Shown here in pieces: positions 27,656-37,020 of a stretch of DNA of 64,000 nucleotides (its first letter is position 1; every line of letters begins with the position of its first letter). This DNA comes from an uncultured Lachnospiraceae bacterium. GTDB taxonomy: Bacteria; Bacillota; Clostridia; Lachnospirales; Lachnospiraceae. The translations under genes and the position numbers were made by a program. The notes beneath the pieces were generated by a model that was given only the letters and a program-made list of their open reading frames with translations, was not told the DNA's origin and searched no databases. The DNA lies in contig CAMEDC010000009.1 of assembly GCA_945913255.1 (NCBI GenBank), positions 1-64,000 on the forward strand. The letters are read 5' to 3'.

Positions 27656-29233
27656 TTACTCTGAACCGGCTGTCAAGTCCGCTTCCCAATTCTTGTAAAA
27701 AAGAGAATAGTTTTCGTATTTTTCCTCAGAATACCCTATATTGCGCAGATCCTGTGCATATTCTTCAAAGATATCACGAACAATGTAATTATATCCGTCC
27801 TCGATTTCTCCCAGCGAACCATAGTAATATCCGGTATCCGTCTCCTCCATTCCCTGCGCAAACGCCATATCATAAGGAGAAGCTCCTGCACTTAATGCAT
27901 AATAGATTTTCTGTTCTGCCATCCATGTTCCCTTCCCCTGATACTCGGGATGCTCATCAATGAATGCAACAGCTTCTTCTACCGTAATATCAAAATAACT
28001 GATTGGTTTGTAATCAGCCATATACTCTCCGCTGTAGTAGTATTTTGCAAATCCGCAAAACTCTCCCAGATAAATAATACCGATGCATAAGCCAACAGCA
28101 TATTTCAACCTGCCTCTGCATTTTTGCAGAACTGTCCATATGCCCTCAACCGTTATCAGCCCAACCACACCAAATACGCCATTGACTCTGTTTACATTTG
28201 TCTCTATCATGGCAAACAAAATCAGACAGCAAAAAAACCAGAAAAGGGAAATAAATCTCCCGTCATATTGTCTCTCATGCAGGTTCTTCCCAAAAATAAC
28301 CAGCATGTGTGTGAATCCAATAATGAAAAATGGAATGGTTATCAAATACAAATTCATTATTCCGGGAATGGAATTATAGCACAAGGAATCTCCGATAAAA
28401 ATACTCTTAAGTGCATTTACTGCAGACGCAAAGGATATTCCCCGCAGATCCGAACTTCTGTAAATGGGTAATTTGGTAATGGTGAAAATCCCTATCTGCA
28501 TCTCCTGTAAATCAAACAGATTCACGACCTGTACCAAAATAAGCGGAAACGCCAGTATACCCATTGGAATTGCCATAGCCAACCAGCCCTTTATCTGAAA
28601 TCTCTTAACCCATAAAAGATAGCACAACGCGCTAACCAGGAAAACAGGAAGTATAAAGTAAGACAGCGCATAAGTGTACAATACCAGACCGCCGCTGACT
28701 CCGGCGCCGATATAATATCCAATCTTTCCCGATTCGACCGCACACAGAAACAGATACAGAAATACTGTGGAAGCACCGACCATCAAATAGCTTTCCAGTC
28801 CGAATCTGCTCATCAGAATTAAGCAGGGACATATTACAGAAATTGCGCCGACAGCCAAAACAGTGAAAACATTGTTTCGGTATATTCTATCTGCAATTTT
28901 CATACTGAAGATAACCGTCAAAAAATGAAAGGATACACCAACCAGACGATACAACCATATATTATATCCTCCGTATATCTTAAATAAAACCGCACAAATC
29001 CAGGTATAAAGCGCATTTTGCCCACCACCGAAATTAATCAGATATACCGGCCATGATTTCAAATACCTGTCCACGCCAAACTGTGACAGACAAAGCGCAT
29101 CATATGCTGCCCCCGCCTCATCAATATGAAGTCCCTCGGGCAGCGAATCCAGGCGATACAGCCTTGTCACGGCAAAGAGTATAAAGATTGCTCCGGCTGC
29201 TATAACCGTTAATCTCTTCTGTCGTTTTTCCAT
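27656..29233 (-). CDS. GT-C family (GT39-like) membrane glycosyltransferase
   Basis: 525 residues with about 11-12 membrane helices. Near the N-terminus is RLYRLDSLPEGLHIDEAGAA, an extracytoplasmic loop with Asp-Glu as in protein-mannosyltransferase/ArnT-like enzymes that use polyprenyl-phosphate sugars. The C-terminal soluble part (about 430-525) includes DITVEEAVAFIDEHPEY. The ATG at 29233 follows GGAGGGG. It is the last gene of a five-gene minus-strand run with an acyltransferase and three other large membrane proteins. The donor and acceptor are unknown. Confidence 0.75.
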   Translation of the reverse strand: MEKRQKRLTVIAAGAIFILFAVTRLYRLDSLPEGLHIDEAGAAYDALCLSQFGVDRYLKSWPVYLINFGGGQNALYTWICAVLFKIYGGYNIWLYRLVGVSFHFLTVIFSMKIADRIYRNNVFTVLAVGAISVICPCLILMSRFGLESYLMVGASTVFLYLFLCAVESGKIGYYIGAGVSGGLVLYTYALSYFILPVFLVSALCYLLWVKRFQIKGWLAMAIPMGILAFPLILVQVVNLFDLQEMQIGIFTITKLPIYRSSDLRGISFASAVNALKSIFIGDSLCYNSIPGIMNLYLITIPFFIIGFTHMLVIFGKNLHERQYDGRFISLFWFFCCLILFAMIETNVNRVNGVFGVVGLITVEGIWTVLQKCRGRLKYAVGLCIGIIYLGEFCGFAKYYYSGEYMADYKPISYFDITVEEAVAFIDEHPEYQGKGTWMAEQKIYYALSAGASPYDMAFAQGMEETDTGYYYGSLGEIEDGYNYIVRDIFEEYAQDLRNIGYSEEKYENYSLFYKNWEADLTAGSE

Positions 29234-29257
29234 TTTCCCCTCCAATGTAAAATCTTT

Positions 29258-30466
29258 TTACAGCAACGGAAGTCTTTCATAAGTCAAGGTATTGCACTGC
29301 CATACTGTCAGGGCCACACAGACAATATAAATCAGCAGCGGCAGACAGATTCCCTGTATTTTCTCTTTCTTTCTTCCCATTTGTACCATAGATTGTGCCG
29401 CCGGAACACATAGACAAATTTGTGCCAATGCCCAGAAAACCACAGGAGTCTGGAAAAAAGTGACCAGCCGTGATGCCCATTCTCCTATATGCTCCACATA
29501 ATTCCACGGAAAATATTTCAAGGACATAGCTGCCCCCACAACAACGATTCCCCAAAAGATACGATTCTCTTTTTCTTCATGGGCATTCTCCACCAGAAGA
29601 AGCCATGCTCCCGCCAACAGAGCCATAAACAAGCCTGCTCCCATCCCCGGCAGTTTCCCCGGTGCATGAAAGAAAAGGAACAGTTCACCCGGATAATAGC
29701 CGTTTGCCGCTATCGGTTGTGTATCAATCCCTAACTTCAAAAAATCATTTCCAAAGAGATAATGAATTGTCCGGACAATGCCGCCTGTGAAAAGGAGCAA
29801 AGCAGGCGGAACTGTTAAAAGCCCACGAAGATTCCCCGTTATCAGGCACACTAAGAGCAGTCCTGCCAGTACTACCCAGAACAGCGCTCCATCCGCATAA
29901 CCGATTCCCGCAAGTGCCAATGCCCCTGCCAAAATCGCCTTCCAGTCCATCTCATTTTTAAGATCGACAACTGCATAAATCACTATCGGAACCAACATCA
30001 TCACAACTGCCAGTGCAAGGTCCGCAGCATCATAGCAAACGGCAATTCTGCAGGGATTTGTGATATAAAAAACAACACCCCAGAAAACGCCTCTCCGGTT
30101 ATCTTCTTTTGCAAACAGCTTACGGAACATGAGTAATGCCGAGCAAAAAGTACCGACCTGCAGTAACAGCATAAATATTCTGTACGCAAGAACCGGATTT
30201 CCTGTAATTTTGTAAATCAGAGAAAACGGTAGACAGAACAGACCGGATTGCAAAGCGCTAAACGGCATACCGGCATCACTCAATACCTCTGCATCCAGGA
30301 ACAGTCGGGACTGCTGAACACGAACCAGCCATTCCTGTATTTTTCCGCCTTCCATCAGATAAGGGCATGCCAGCGGAAACAGAATTACCAGCAGCGCCAA
30401 TAAACCCATGGCGCATATCCACTTTCTCTCATCATCTGCCTGTTTCTTTATCACTTCTTCTGACAT
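29258..30466 (-). CDS. Polytopic membrane protein, GT-C-like, unknown function
   Basis: 402 residues with about ten membrane helices; the first follows a charged N-terminus (MSEEVIKKQADDERK). The loop SRLFLDAEVLSDAGMPFSALQSG carries acidic residues in the first extracytoplasmic loop, as in GT-C enzymes, but no clear family motif is seen. The ATG at 30466 follows GGAAAGGAAG and overlaps the upstream gene by 16 bases, so the two are translated together. It is shorter than the other two proteins of the set and may be a partner subunit rather than an enzyme. Confidence 0.7.
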   Translation of the reverse strand: MSEEVIKKQADDERKWICAMGLLALLVILFPLACPYLMEGGKIQEWLVRVQQSRLFLDAEVLSDAGMPFSALQSGLFCLPFSLIYKITGNPVLAYRIFMLLLQVGTFCSALLMFRKLFAKEDNRRGVFWGVVFYITNPCRIAVCYDAADLALAVVMMLVPIVIYAVVDLKNEMDWKAILAGALALAGIGYADGALFWVVLAGLLLVCLITGNLRGLLTVPPALLLFTGGIVRTIHYLFGNDFLKLGIDTQPIAANGYYPGELFLFFHAPGKLPGMGAGLFMALLAGAWLLLVENAHEEKENRIFWGIVVVGAAMSLKYFPWNYVEHIGEWASRLVTFFQTPVVFWALAQICLCVPAAQSMVQMGRKKEKIQGICLPLLIYIVCVALTVWQCNTLTYERLPLL

Positions 30467-32679
30467 GCTTTTCTTCCTTTCCAGGCCATTCGGACAAACA
30501 GCAGACATAAGCTGACAGCCGAAATCAGTTCCGATACCTTAAATATCAAAGGCCCCTCATAGGAAATCGATATCGTTCCCTCATAACCCGCCGGAATAAC
30601 CACTCGTAAATCCTCATGCTCTCCCCTCTCACTCGCAATATATGGCTCCTTCAATCCCGATTCTCCCACTGCCATATATCCAGGATACCCAATCAGTGGA
30701 ACATCCAGACACTTGTCTGTCGGCGTTGTATTCCTGACTATTATTGAAATATCTGTTCCCTTTTTTTCATAATCACTCCATACGAGTCCGTCTTCTGCCA
30801 CAGGATCATGATAAAAGTAATCCCTTACCCATGTTCCATCAATCAGATATTCCCCGTTTCCCACAGATATGGTTCCGGTATTCTCTGCTGTGTAAAAATA
30901 GGAGGCTACAGAACGAGAGGAAATACTGTTCACCTGGTACATTCCCGCAAAGACTGCCAATGCAAGAAAGAAAGCAAAAACTCCCTTTGCCAGCTGCTCC
31001 CTCTTCTCCTCTTCAAGCTGCAAAATGAAAAAAGCAGCAAACCAGGAACTGAATACTGTTGCAGGCGCCATGAGTCTGGTCGGGAATTGCAGAGATGTCG
31101 CAAAAAAACGAACGCCGGGAATCTGCGCCAGCATATCCCACGGAAAGTATTTTGTACTCATCACCACCGACAACAAAGTCAACCCCAGCAAAAGCAACAA
31201 TTCACGTTTCGTTTTCCCGATTTCCTTTTTCCACCGCAATACACCATACAACATAAGGATCAGAGTGGCTGCTACACCAATCTGAATTGCATCCGCACTC
31301 TTGATTCCCAAATGTGTAGTTCCACTGTTTGGCACCCATTGCACCAGTCTTGCAAACCAGATTCCGATTTGCTGAATCTGAGATTCAAAAACATTGCTCA
31401 CCATAAATTCGCCTGTCCGCAGCATACACAGCATGGGCAGCCAAAGCCAGCAATTCAAAGCAGCCACCAATCCTACCGCCTGAAGCAATTGTATAAAGGT
31501 TTCTTTTCTGAAAACTCTTCGCCATGCTGCCAGACATACTATCGCCACAAAGAAAGCAGTCATCTCAGTCGAAAGCAAATGACTCTGCAGAATGGCCGAC
31601 ATGCCGCCTACCATATACCATTTATAATTTTTATAGTGCTCTGAATCGGTCTCCTCTGACAGTAATAAATACATACCGCAGCAAACCAGCGGCATAAATG
31701 TCATTGCGAGATACTCGCCCACAGCCCCACGATTATAAAAATTATACAGCCGATAAGGTGCCAACAGATAAATCAACGCTCCGAATAGCGCAGCTTTCTC
31801 ATTCTTCACGCATCTTTGCAATGAAACATAGGTTATAACAGCGGTCAAAGCCATAACTGCAAACACAAAAATTTTATAGGCTGTCACAATCGGAAATCCA
31901 ATCAGGCGCAGCAACGCAGGAAACATCAGAAACAGGTCTCCGTAAAATACCGATACCATATATCCATGACCATAAATCCAGGTATTCTGCACGCGCACCG
32001 GAAAATCGAAATTCAGCAGTAATGTATTTTTCAAGCATTCTATCCGCTGAAGGTGAAAAATCGTATCCGCTCCAAAGGAAAAATAATCTGTAAAATAGGG
32101 GAAACACGACAAAAGGACTCCTACTGCCAGAGAAAAACAGACAATCTGCGTTTTTCTGCTGATTTTTCCCAGTAAAGCTCGTCTGCGAAATTTCATCAGA
32201 ATGTCAAACGCTAAAAAACAGAACAGCACTATTGTAAACAAAACCCTGCTGCCGGCTGCCGTCCTGTAAATATCAATTTGCCCAAGCAGTTCTTCTCTGC
32301 CCCCGTATAACGCACATGTTACGTAGGCATCTTCTATCTTATCAGTCACAAAAATCTCAAAGCTGCTGTACTTCTGATTCGGATATACATTCACACCATT
32401 TCCGCGAAGAGCCTGATACCCGCTCCGCTCACAATTTATTTCCACATAGATCTTCTGCTCATCCCGCACATTGCTTCGCATTTCAACCCGATACACTCCC
32501 GGTTTCAGCGAAAAACTCTCACCCTCATAGAGAATGCTTCCATCCTCCTGCTCCATCATTTCCGTCATTGCCCCTCCTTCAAGGGACAAAACATGTGTCT
32601 CCGGTCGAAAACATCTCACCAACAGAAGCAGTAAAATAAGGCATTCTATTGTCAAAAGTATTTTTTCGTGCTTTGTCAT
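30451..32679 (-). CDS. Large YfhO-like / GT-C membrane protein
   Basis: 742 residues: a first helix (about 7-24), an extracytoplasmic beta-rich domain (about 30-135), then a dense set of ten or more helices, and a C-terminal extracytoplasmic beta domain (about 600-715) before a final helix. An acidic loop in SFGADTIFHLQRIECLKN follows the second helix, as expected for a polyprenyl-phosphate sugar transferase. Proteins of this build are often labelled 6-pyruvoyl-tetrahydropterin synthase-related, without proof of function. It overlaps the upstream gene by four bases (ATGA). Confidence 0.72.
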   Translation of the reverse strand: MTKHEKILLTIECLILLLLLVRCFRPETHVLSLEGGAMTEMMEQEDGSILYEGESFSLKPGVYRVEMRSNVRDEQKIYVEINCERSGYQALRGNGVNVYPNQKYSSFEIFVTDKIEDAYVTCALYGGREELLGQIDIYRTAAGSRVLFTIVLFCFLAFDILMKFRRRALLGKISRKTQIVCFSLAVGVLLSCFPYFTDYFSFGADTIFHLQRIECLKNTLLLNFDFPVRVQNTWIYGHGYMVSVFYGDLFLMFPALLRLIGFPIVTAYKIFVFAVMALTAVITYVSLQRCVKNEKAALFGALIYLLAPYRLYNFYNRGAVGEYLAMTFMPLVCCGMYLLLSEETDSEHYKNYKWYMVGGMSAILQSHLLSTEMTAFFVAIVCLAAWRRVFRKETFIQLLQAVGLVAALNCWLWLPMLCMLRTGEFMVSNVFESQIQQIGIWFARLVQWVPNSGTTHLGIKSADAIQIGVAATLILMLYGVLRWKKEIGKTKRELLLLLGLTLLSVVMSTKYFPWDMLAQIPGVRFFATSLQFPTRLMAPATVFSSWFAAFFILQLEEEKREQLAKGVFAFFLALAVFAGMYQVNSISSRSVASYFYTAENTGTISVGNGEYLIDGTWVRDYFYHDPVAEDGLVWSDYEKKGTDISIIVRNTTPTDKCLDVPLIGYPGYMAVGESGLKEPYIASERGEHEDLRVVIPAGYEGTISISYEGPLIFKVSELISAVSLCLLFVRMAWKGRKACQKK

Positions 32680-34142
32680 GCCTTTTTCCTACGCTTTCTC
32701 CACCATCGAATACCTATGCCCAACACAGTTCCTACAGTGATTATCTCTCCCGTTACCCAATACCATGGTCCATCAAATATGCAAAATGAGGCTTCGGCAC
32801 CGTCTACCGTCCTCCATGCTTCAAGATCATACACAATACCGCTGCTCTCCCCGGTAATCAAACTTTCCATCAAACTCATTGATCCAAAAATCACAGTAAA
32901 AATTGCCAAACCAATTCCAATCCAATAAAAATATCCTTCTCTATTACGGAAATACCATAAGCAAAAACCGAAAACCGTTACCAGAAATGTAAGTGCCCAT
33001 CCCAAAAGTCGGTCGGGAGACTTTAGTTCACCGACCAGGACACTTGACAGACAATTCAATCTTTGAATTCTATCCCACGGAAAGTTACGCAATGTCATAC
33101 ACAGAAGCACAAAGCCGAAAACGCAGGATATTTTCGCCAGCCGAACGCAGCCTTCCTCCTGAGACAGAAAGTATCCCTGAAACCACATAGCAGCAAATAC
33201 AACCAAACCAAAAAACAATACAAAACCGACTCCATCAGGATTTGCAGCCATCATTCCGGAATCACCTTTTACTCCCTTGGACGCAAGTCCCCAGAATTGA
33301 TAAAGCACCTGTGTAATAAATAAGCCATTTCCCTGAATTGCATCATGAGACAGCCTGCCATTGCGCAAATAAGAATCCACCAGAGGAATGCAGTACCACA
33401 TACTCAGTCCTGCTGCCGCGCAAATTCCCTTCAACAGTTGCGGGAATGCAGAGCGGCAAAAAAGCTTTCGTACGCATAACAGGCATATCAGCACTGTTAT
33501 ACATAGCGTGATTTCATAGGTAAGCAAGTGCGTCTGAATCAAACCTGTATAGCCGACTACCAATGAAACCCATGGCGCTCCATTTCTTTTTTTCTCCTGC
33601 TCCTCCAGCAAAACACAATACAAACCATAAACAATGAAAGGAAGAAACATCAGCGCACTGACTTCCTCCACAGCACCTGCCACAACAAGCCGATAAATTC
33701 GTGGAATTGATAAAGTGTACAGGGCACTGCAGACCAATCCAACAGAATTGCTCTGGAATATTTTCCCGAAACAGTACCATGCAATCCAGGTTGTTAGCAC
33801 ATTCAACATAATACAATATATGCTATATCCTGCCGTCACTGAAACCCCTAAAACTCTTAACAGTGCTTGTACAAAAAACAAAATATTGCAACAAAAAACC
33901 GTATCTGCATACCCCGCCCCCTGCATCGGTTCCATCAATATATAAAACTGTCCATTCGTGATACCTTCCTTAATCATTTCAATATGCTGCAGATAGCGGG
34001 CAAGTTTTTCTCCGCTTCCGATATAGCCGCACAATTGAGGCAATGATGCCAGAAACGTAATCAGTGTCAGACAGAACAATACTTGTTTTTTGTTTCTATC
34101 GTCAGATGGGAACAGATGAAATCCCTTAATCTTTTGTAACAT
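32676..34142 (-). CDS. YfhO-like / GT-C membrane protein, paralogous to its neighbour
   Basis: 488 residues with about 12 membrane helices. SGEKLARYLQHIEMIKEGI corresponds in position to the DTIFHLQRIECLKN loop of the next gene, and later segments (GAVEEVSALMFLPFIVYGLYCVLL, GLIQTHLLTYEITL) match that protein closely, so the two are diverged paralogues. The chain is 250 residues shorter and lacks the soluble end domains. It starts five bases after the acyltransferase stop. Confidence 0.72.
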   Translation of the reverse strand: MLQKIKGFHLFPSDDRNKKQVLFCLTLITFLASLPQLCGYIGSGEKLARYLQHIEMIKEGITNGQFYILMEPMQGAGYADTVFCCNILFFVQALLRVLGVSVTAGYSIYCIMLNVLTTWIAWYCFGKIFQSNSVGLVCSALYTLSIPRIYRLVVAGAVEEVSALMFLPFIVYGLYCVLLEEQEKKRNGAPWVSLVVGYTGLIQTHLLTYEITLCITVLICLLCVRKLFCRSAFPQLLKGICAAAGLSMWYCIPLVDSYLRNGRLSHDAIQGNGLFITQVLYQFWGLASKGVKGDSGMMAANPDGVGFVLFFGLVVFAAMWFQGYFLSQEEGCVRLAKISCVFGFVLLCMTLRNFPWDRIQRLNCLSSVLVGELKSPDRLLGWALTFLVTVFGFCLWYFRNREGYFYWIGIGLAIFTVIFGSMSLMESLITGESSGIVYDLEAWRTVDGAEASFCIFDGPWYWVTGEIITVGTVLGIGIRWWRKRRKKA

Positions 34143-34146
34143 TTAA

Positions 34147-35448
34147 TCAGCGACTCTCCAGCTTTGCTACAAACTGTTTCTCTCGCTCTCCTTTCACCAT
34201 TTTATAGAGTTCTTCCGTGGCCAGCCTTGTCTTCGCCACAACATCTCCGCCTTCCGTCGGGAAGCAATAATAAAGCACTTCCGTATTGCCGATGCAGATC
34301 ATATCCCCCACTTCATACCAGAAATAGTCCGAATAAAGGCTGTAGGATGCAGAAGGTCTCTGGCTGTAATCCAGTTTTCCCTCACAGCCTGTCAGATGAA
34401 ATCCCTCTGCGGTATGTGTCAGTCTGCCGGTTCCCACTTTGTAAATACTCTTCGTATTTACCATCATATAGATATCCACAGGAACATCCAGCCTGTAGGT
34501 TCCCGCCTCAAGCTCCTTCCGGACACTTTCCCTTTCCCAACGGTACCAGTCGGGAATATGCGTAAACTTCGGCTCGCCTTCCACTGCCTCCAGATATCCA
34601 TACTCCGTCAATTCATATTGCTTTCCGCAAGATTCACAAAAAATACGTGTCCCTTTTCCCTGCATCCTGCCTTCCGTCAGACAATGCGGGCACTTGTACA
34701 ACACACGGTTCAGGCAATCTGCCCTGAAAGTTTCCGCAATCCGGATTTTATTTTCCTGCTGCCAGCGGAAATTATCGAAAGTAAATTGCTCCTTCAGCAC
34801 CATATTCAGTTCTGCCACCGATTTCTCTGCAATATCCTCCGGCGAAAGCAGATACTCGATGTCAGCAGACACATCTACCTGGCGCAGCTGAAGATTATTA
34901 TAAAGGGGATCTCTGGCAAATGCCCCGTATGTCCGTATCATTACTACGGGAACACCCAGTATTTTCAAACACTTCCCGAGACTATCCGGCAGCGGCGTCG
35001 CCGTCCCATCAAAGCTGTAGCTAGCTTCCGGAAACATCAAAACAGACGATTTCAGTTTTTTCAACGCAAACAGCATATCACGCACAAGTACCATGTCTGT
35101 GACAAACTTCTTGGTAGGAATGCAGCCGATTGCCCGCATCAGCCAGTTCTTCCCCACAAAACCATCGGAAGTGCAGACAATGTTAAATGGTCTTGGGTAA
35201 AGAATTGTCGCTGCAATTTTCAAATCAATAAAACTGGAATGATTCATCAAAATCAGGCATGGTTCGCTTATTCCAAGCTTATCCATGCCTATCTCTCGAC
35301 AGGTAAAATTAGTTTTTTTCAAATCTGCAGACGACAGCACCTTTAACAGCGCGCGAAAAAGGATGCCGGGACGCAGGGGTTCCTGATGGAGCCCCACGCG
35401 CATTGCCAGCACATCCTCATAATTCTTTTCTTTTATTTTTATCTTCAA
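34147..35448 (-). CDS. PlsC-like acyltransferase with inserted zinc ribbon
   Basis: 433 residues. The acyltransferase half holds MNHSSFIDLKIA (H70 and D75, the HX4D active-site pair) and FPEASYSFDGTATPLP (the Glu-rich acyl-acceptor motif). A four-cysteine zinc ribbon follows (C253, C256, C271, C274), then an unrecognised C-terminal domain with several Tyr/Trp. It may acylate a glycerol phosphate or a glycan lipid at the membrane. As first gene of the membrane-protein run it suggests the operon modifies or builds a lipid-linked glycan. GGTGGAAA is a moderate ribosome binding site. Confidence 0.8.
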   Translation of the reverse strand: MKIKIKEKNYEDVLAMRVGLHQEPLRPGILFRALLKVLSSADLKKTNFTCREIGMDKLGISEPCLILMNHSSFIDLKIAATILYPRPFNIVCTSDGFVGKNWLMRAIGCIPTKKFVTDMVLVRDMLFALKKLKSSVLMFPEASYSFDGTATPLPDSLGKCLKILGVPVVMIRTYGAFARDPLYNNLQLRQVDVSADIEYLLSPEDIAEKSVAELNMVLKEQFTFDNFRWQQENKIRIAETFRADCLNRVLYKCPHCLTEGRMQGKGTRIFCESCGKQYELTEYGYLEAVEGEPKFTHIPDWYRWERESVRKELEAGTYRLDVPVDIYMMVNTKSIYKVGTGRLTHTAEGFHLTGCEGKLDYSQRPSASYSLYSDYFWYEVGDMICIGNTEVLYYCFPTEGGDVVAKTRLATEELYKMVKGEREKQFVAKLESR

Positions 35449-35503
35449 GTATTTCCACCCTCATAAATACACGGCAATCTGCCACTGTCAAATGTTTCTC
35501 AGA

Positions 35504-36004
35504 TTACTCTCCCTGATAAGTAGGCGCATTCTTCGGGCTCTTGCCCTTAATCACGTTGTGATAGTATGCGTACGTCATGGGATCATCCTTTTTCAATACG
35601 TCCGCATCAACCACTTCTCCTAAAAATACGGTGTGTGAAGATGTCTCCATCTTATCAATCACATTACATACAATATATGCGCAGGCATCCGGTACAACAG
35701 GCATATACTCCTTCATCACCGGTTCCACTTTTTCAAATTTATTTGTATCTCTTCCGCTGTAAAAGCCAAAGGTACCGATTACACCGGGATCCGTATGTTC
35801 ACCCAGAATGGAAATGGCAAACTTGCCCGTATCCTGTATACATTGATTCGTATAATTATCATGGTTGATACTCACCGCAATGGTGGCGGGACTGGAAGTA
35901 ATCTGCATGGCACTGTTGGCAGTACATCCAGTAGCCCTTCCCTTATCCCATGTGCTCACTACATAGACTCCATACGACAACTGATAAAGTGCACTCTTGT
36001 TCAT
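35504..36004 (-). CDS. Flavin reductase-like FMN-binding protein
   Basis: 166 residues, a flavin-reductase-like split-barrel. Seen: GVYVVSTWDKGRATGCTANSAMQITSSPATIAVSINHDNYTN at the N-terminus, the flavin-binding pattern of the family, and HTVFLGEVVDADVLK later. In anaerobes the same domain often precedes a rubredoxin in NADH:rubredoxin-type enzymes; here the rubredoxin part is absent. It likely handles electrons from NAD(P)H to FMN or oxygen-derived species. It lies 16 bases after the YczE-like gene. Confidence 0.87.
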   Translation of the reverse strand: MNKSALYQLSYGVYVVSTWDKGRATGCTANSAMQITSSPATIAVSINHDNYTNQCIQDTGKFAISILGEHTDPGVIGTFGFYSGRDTNKFEKVEPVMKEYMPVVPDACAYIVCNVIDKMETSSHTVFLGEVVDADVLKKDDPMTYAYYHNVIKGKSPKNAPTYQGE

Positions 36005-36020
36005 TATGTTTCCTCGCTCT

Positions 36021-36653
36021 CTATTTATTTTGCTTTTTCAGCAATTTTTCACTGAAGTGTCTGTCAAAGAAATGGATGACAGGTCCAAACCCAAAAGCCG
36101 TCACCAGCGTACCGATTCCGACGATACCGCCTGCCAGATAGCAGACCAAAGCCGCAATTGCATCATCTGTAATCCTATGCCAAAAATAGGGAATTTTCGG
36201 TAATTTTTCTTTTGTAATCAATGCAAGGCTGTCATAGGGCGATACCCCAAGATTTGCCGTCTGATAAAGTGACAGTCCAAAGCTGCAGACCACAAGTCCT
36301 GCAAACAGCACCAGCAGGCGCTGCGGCATTGTCTGTGGAGTCCCGATAAAAAGAAGAATATTATAAAAGAACGTGACAATATAACCAAGCAGACAGGCAT
36401 TAATCACAGTTCCGATACCAATCAGCTTTCTTCCGAAAATCAGTTGAATCGCGAACAGCGCCAGATTAAACAACACCTGAAAGTTGGCATATGCCATCCC
36501 GGCACAGGCAGACAGAGCCATCGTCATACCGCTGTATGGATCATTGCCAAGCCCCGACAATTTAAAAATCGCGATTCCCATTCCGGCAAAAACATTCCCC
36601 ATGAGCATCATGACAATCCTTCGCCAGCCAATCTTCCGTAAATAATCCTTCAT
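36021..36653 (-). CDS. YczE/YitT-like integral membrane protein
   Basis: 210 residues with about five helices. GNVFAGMGIAIFKLSGLGNDPYSGM and QTANLGVSPYDSLALI are two copies of the same G-x-x-P-x-D/S motif, pointing to an internal duplication as in the YczE family of unknown transport-like function. The ATG at 36653 is chosen: a longer reading to 36821 would cross the SRP RNA promoter. AGAGGAAC is about 12 bases upstream. Confidence 0.78.
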   Translation of the reverse strand: MKDYLRKIGWRRIVMMLMGNVFAGMGIAIFKLSGLGNDPYSGMTMALSACAGMAYANFQVLFNLALFAIQLIFGRKLIGIGTVINACLLGYIVTFFYNILLFIGTPQTMPQRLLVLFAGLVVCSFGLSLYQTANLGVSPYDSLALITKEKLPKIPYFWHRITDDAIAALVCYLAGGIVGIGTLVTAFGFGPVIHFFDRHFSEKLLKKQNK

Positions 36654-36777
36654 CTTATGGTTTGTTCCTCTTTTGCTATATATTCGCAGACTCACGCTTC
36701 CTACTTTACTGTCCGCTTCGCATACAGTATACCATAAATTAATTCTCCTTAAAAGAGAGAGTTTTTTCCTCTCTCCC

Positions 36778-36806
36778 TTGACAAAATCGTCCGAAACCGA
36801 TACACT
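36778..36806 (+). promoter_or_regulatory. Promoter of SRP RNA gene
   Basis: A perfect TTGACA (36778-36783) and TACACT (36801-36806) are 17 bases apart, and the RNA starts 7 bases after the -10 element, as expected for a strong stable-RNA promoter. Confidence 0.85.
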
Positions 36807-36812
36807 AAAAAA

Positions 36813-36966
36813 GCCGTACATTCGTGTGGGTGCAATGATGAAATTCGGTCTTGCGCAATGAGAATCTGCGAACCGTGTCAGGTTGGGAACAAAGCAGCAC
36901 TAAGCAGAACCTCTCATGTGCCGTGAGGCAACCGGGTGGAGTTGCATCCTGCGGATGTGCGGTTTT
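36813..36966 (+). ncRNA. ffs: Signal recognition particle RNA
   Basis: The domain IV core reads GTGTCAGG-TTG-GGAA-CAA-AGCAGCACTAAGC (about 36874-36905), with the GGAA tetraloop closed by a TTG/CAA helix and the conserved asymmetric loop bases that bind Ffh. The 5' end GCCGTACATTCGTGTGGG pairs with the 3' end from TTGCATCCTGCGGATGTGCGGT, so the ends of a 150-base rod are in place. A T run (36963-36966) ends it. The tip helix differs from the usual TCC/GGA by compensating changes. The size is between the small (about 110) and the large (about 270) bacterial forms; the ends are estimates. Confidence 0.9.
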
Positions 36967-37020
36967 GTATGTATAAAAACAAGCGGCTGCGAAGCAGACA
37001 TAACAACAAGTGAGGCACTC

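Noticed and set aside
36021-36821. Long version of the YczE-like gene starting at 36821
   Set aside because: It would cross the SRP RNA promoter and first bases; the ATG at 36653 gives a normal family N-terminus.
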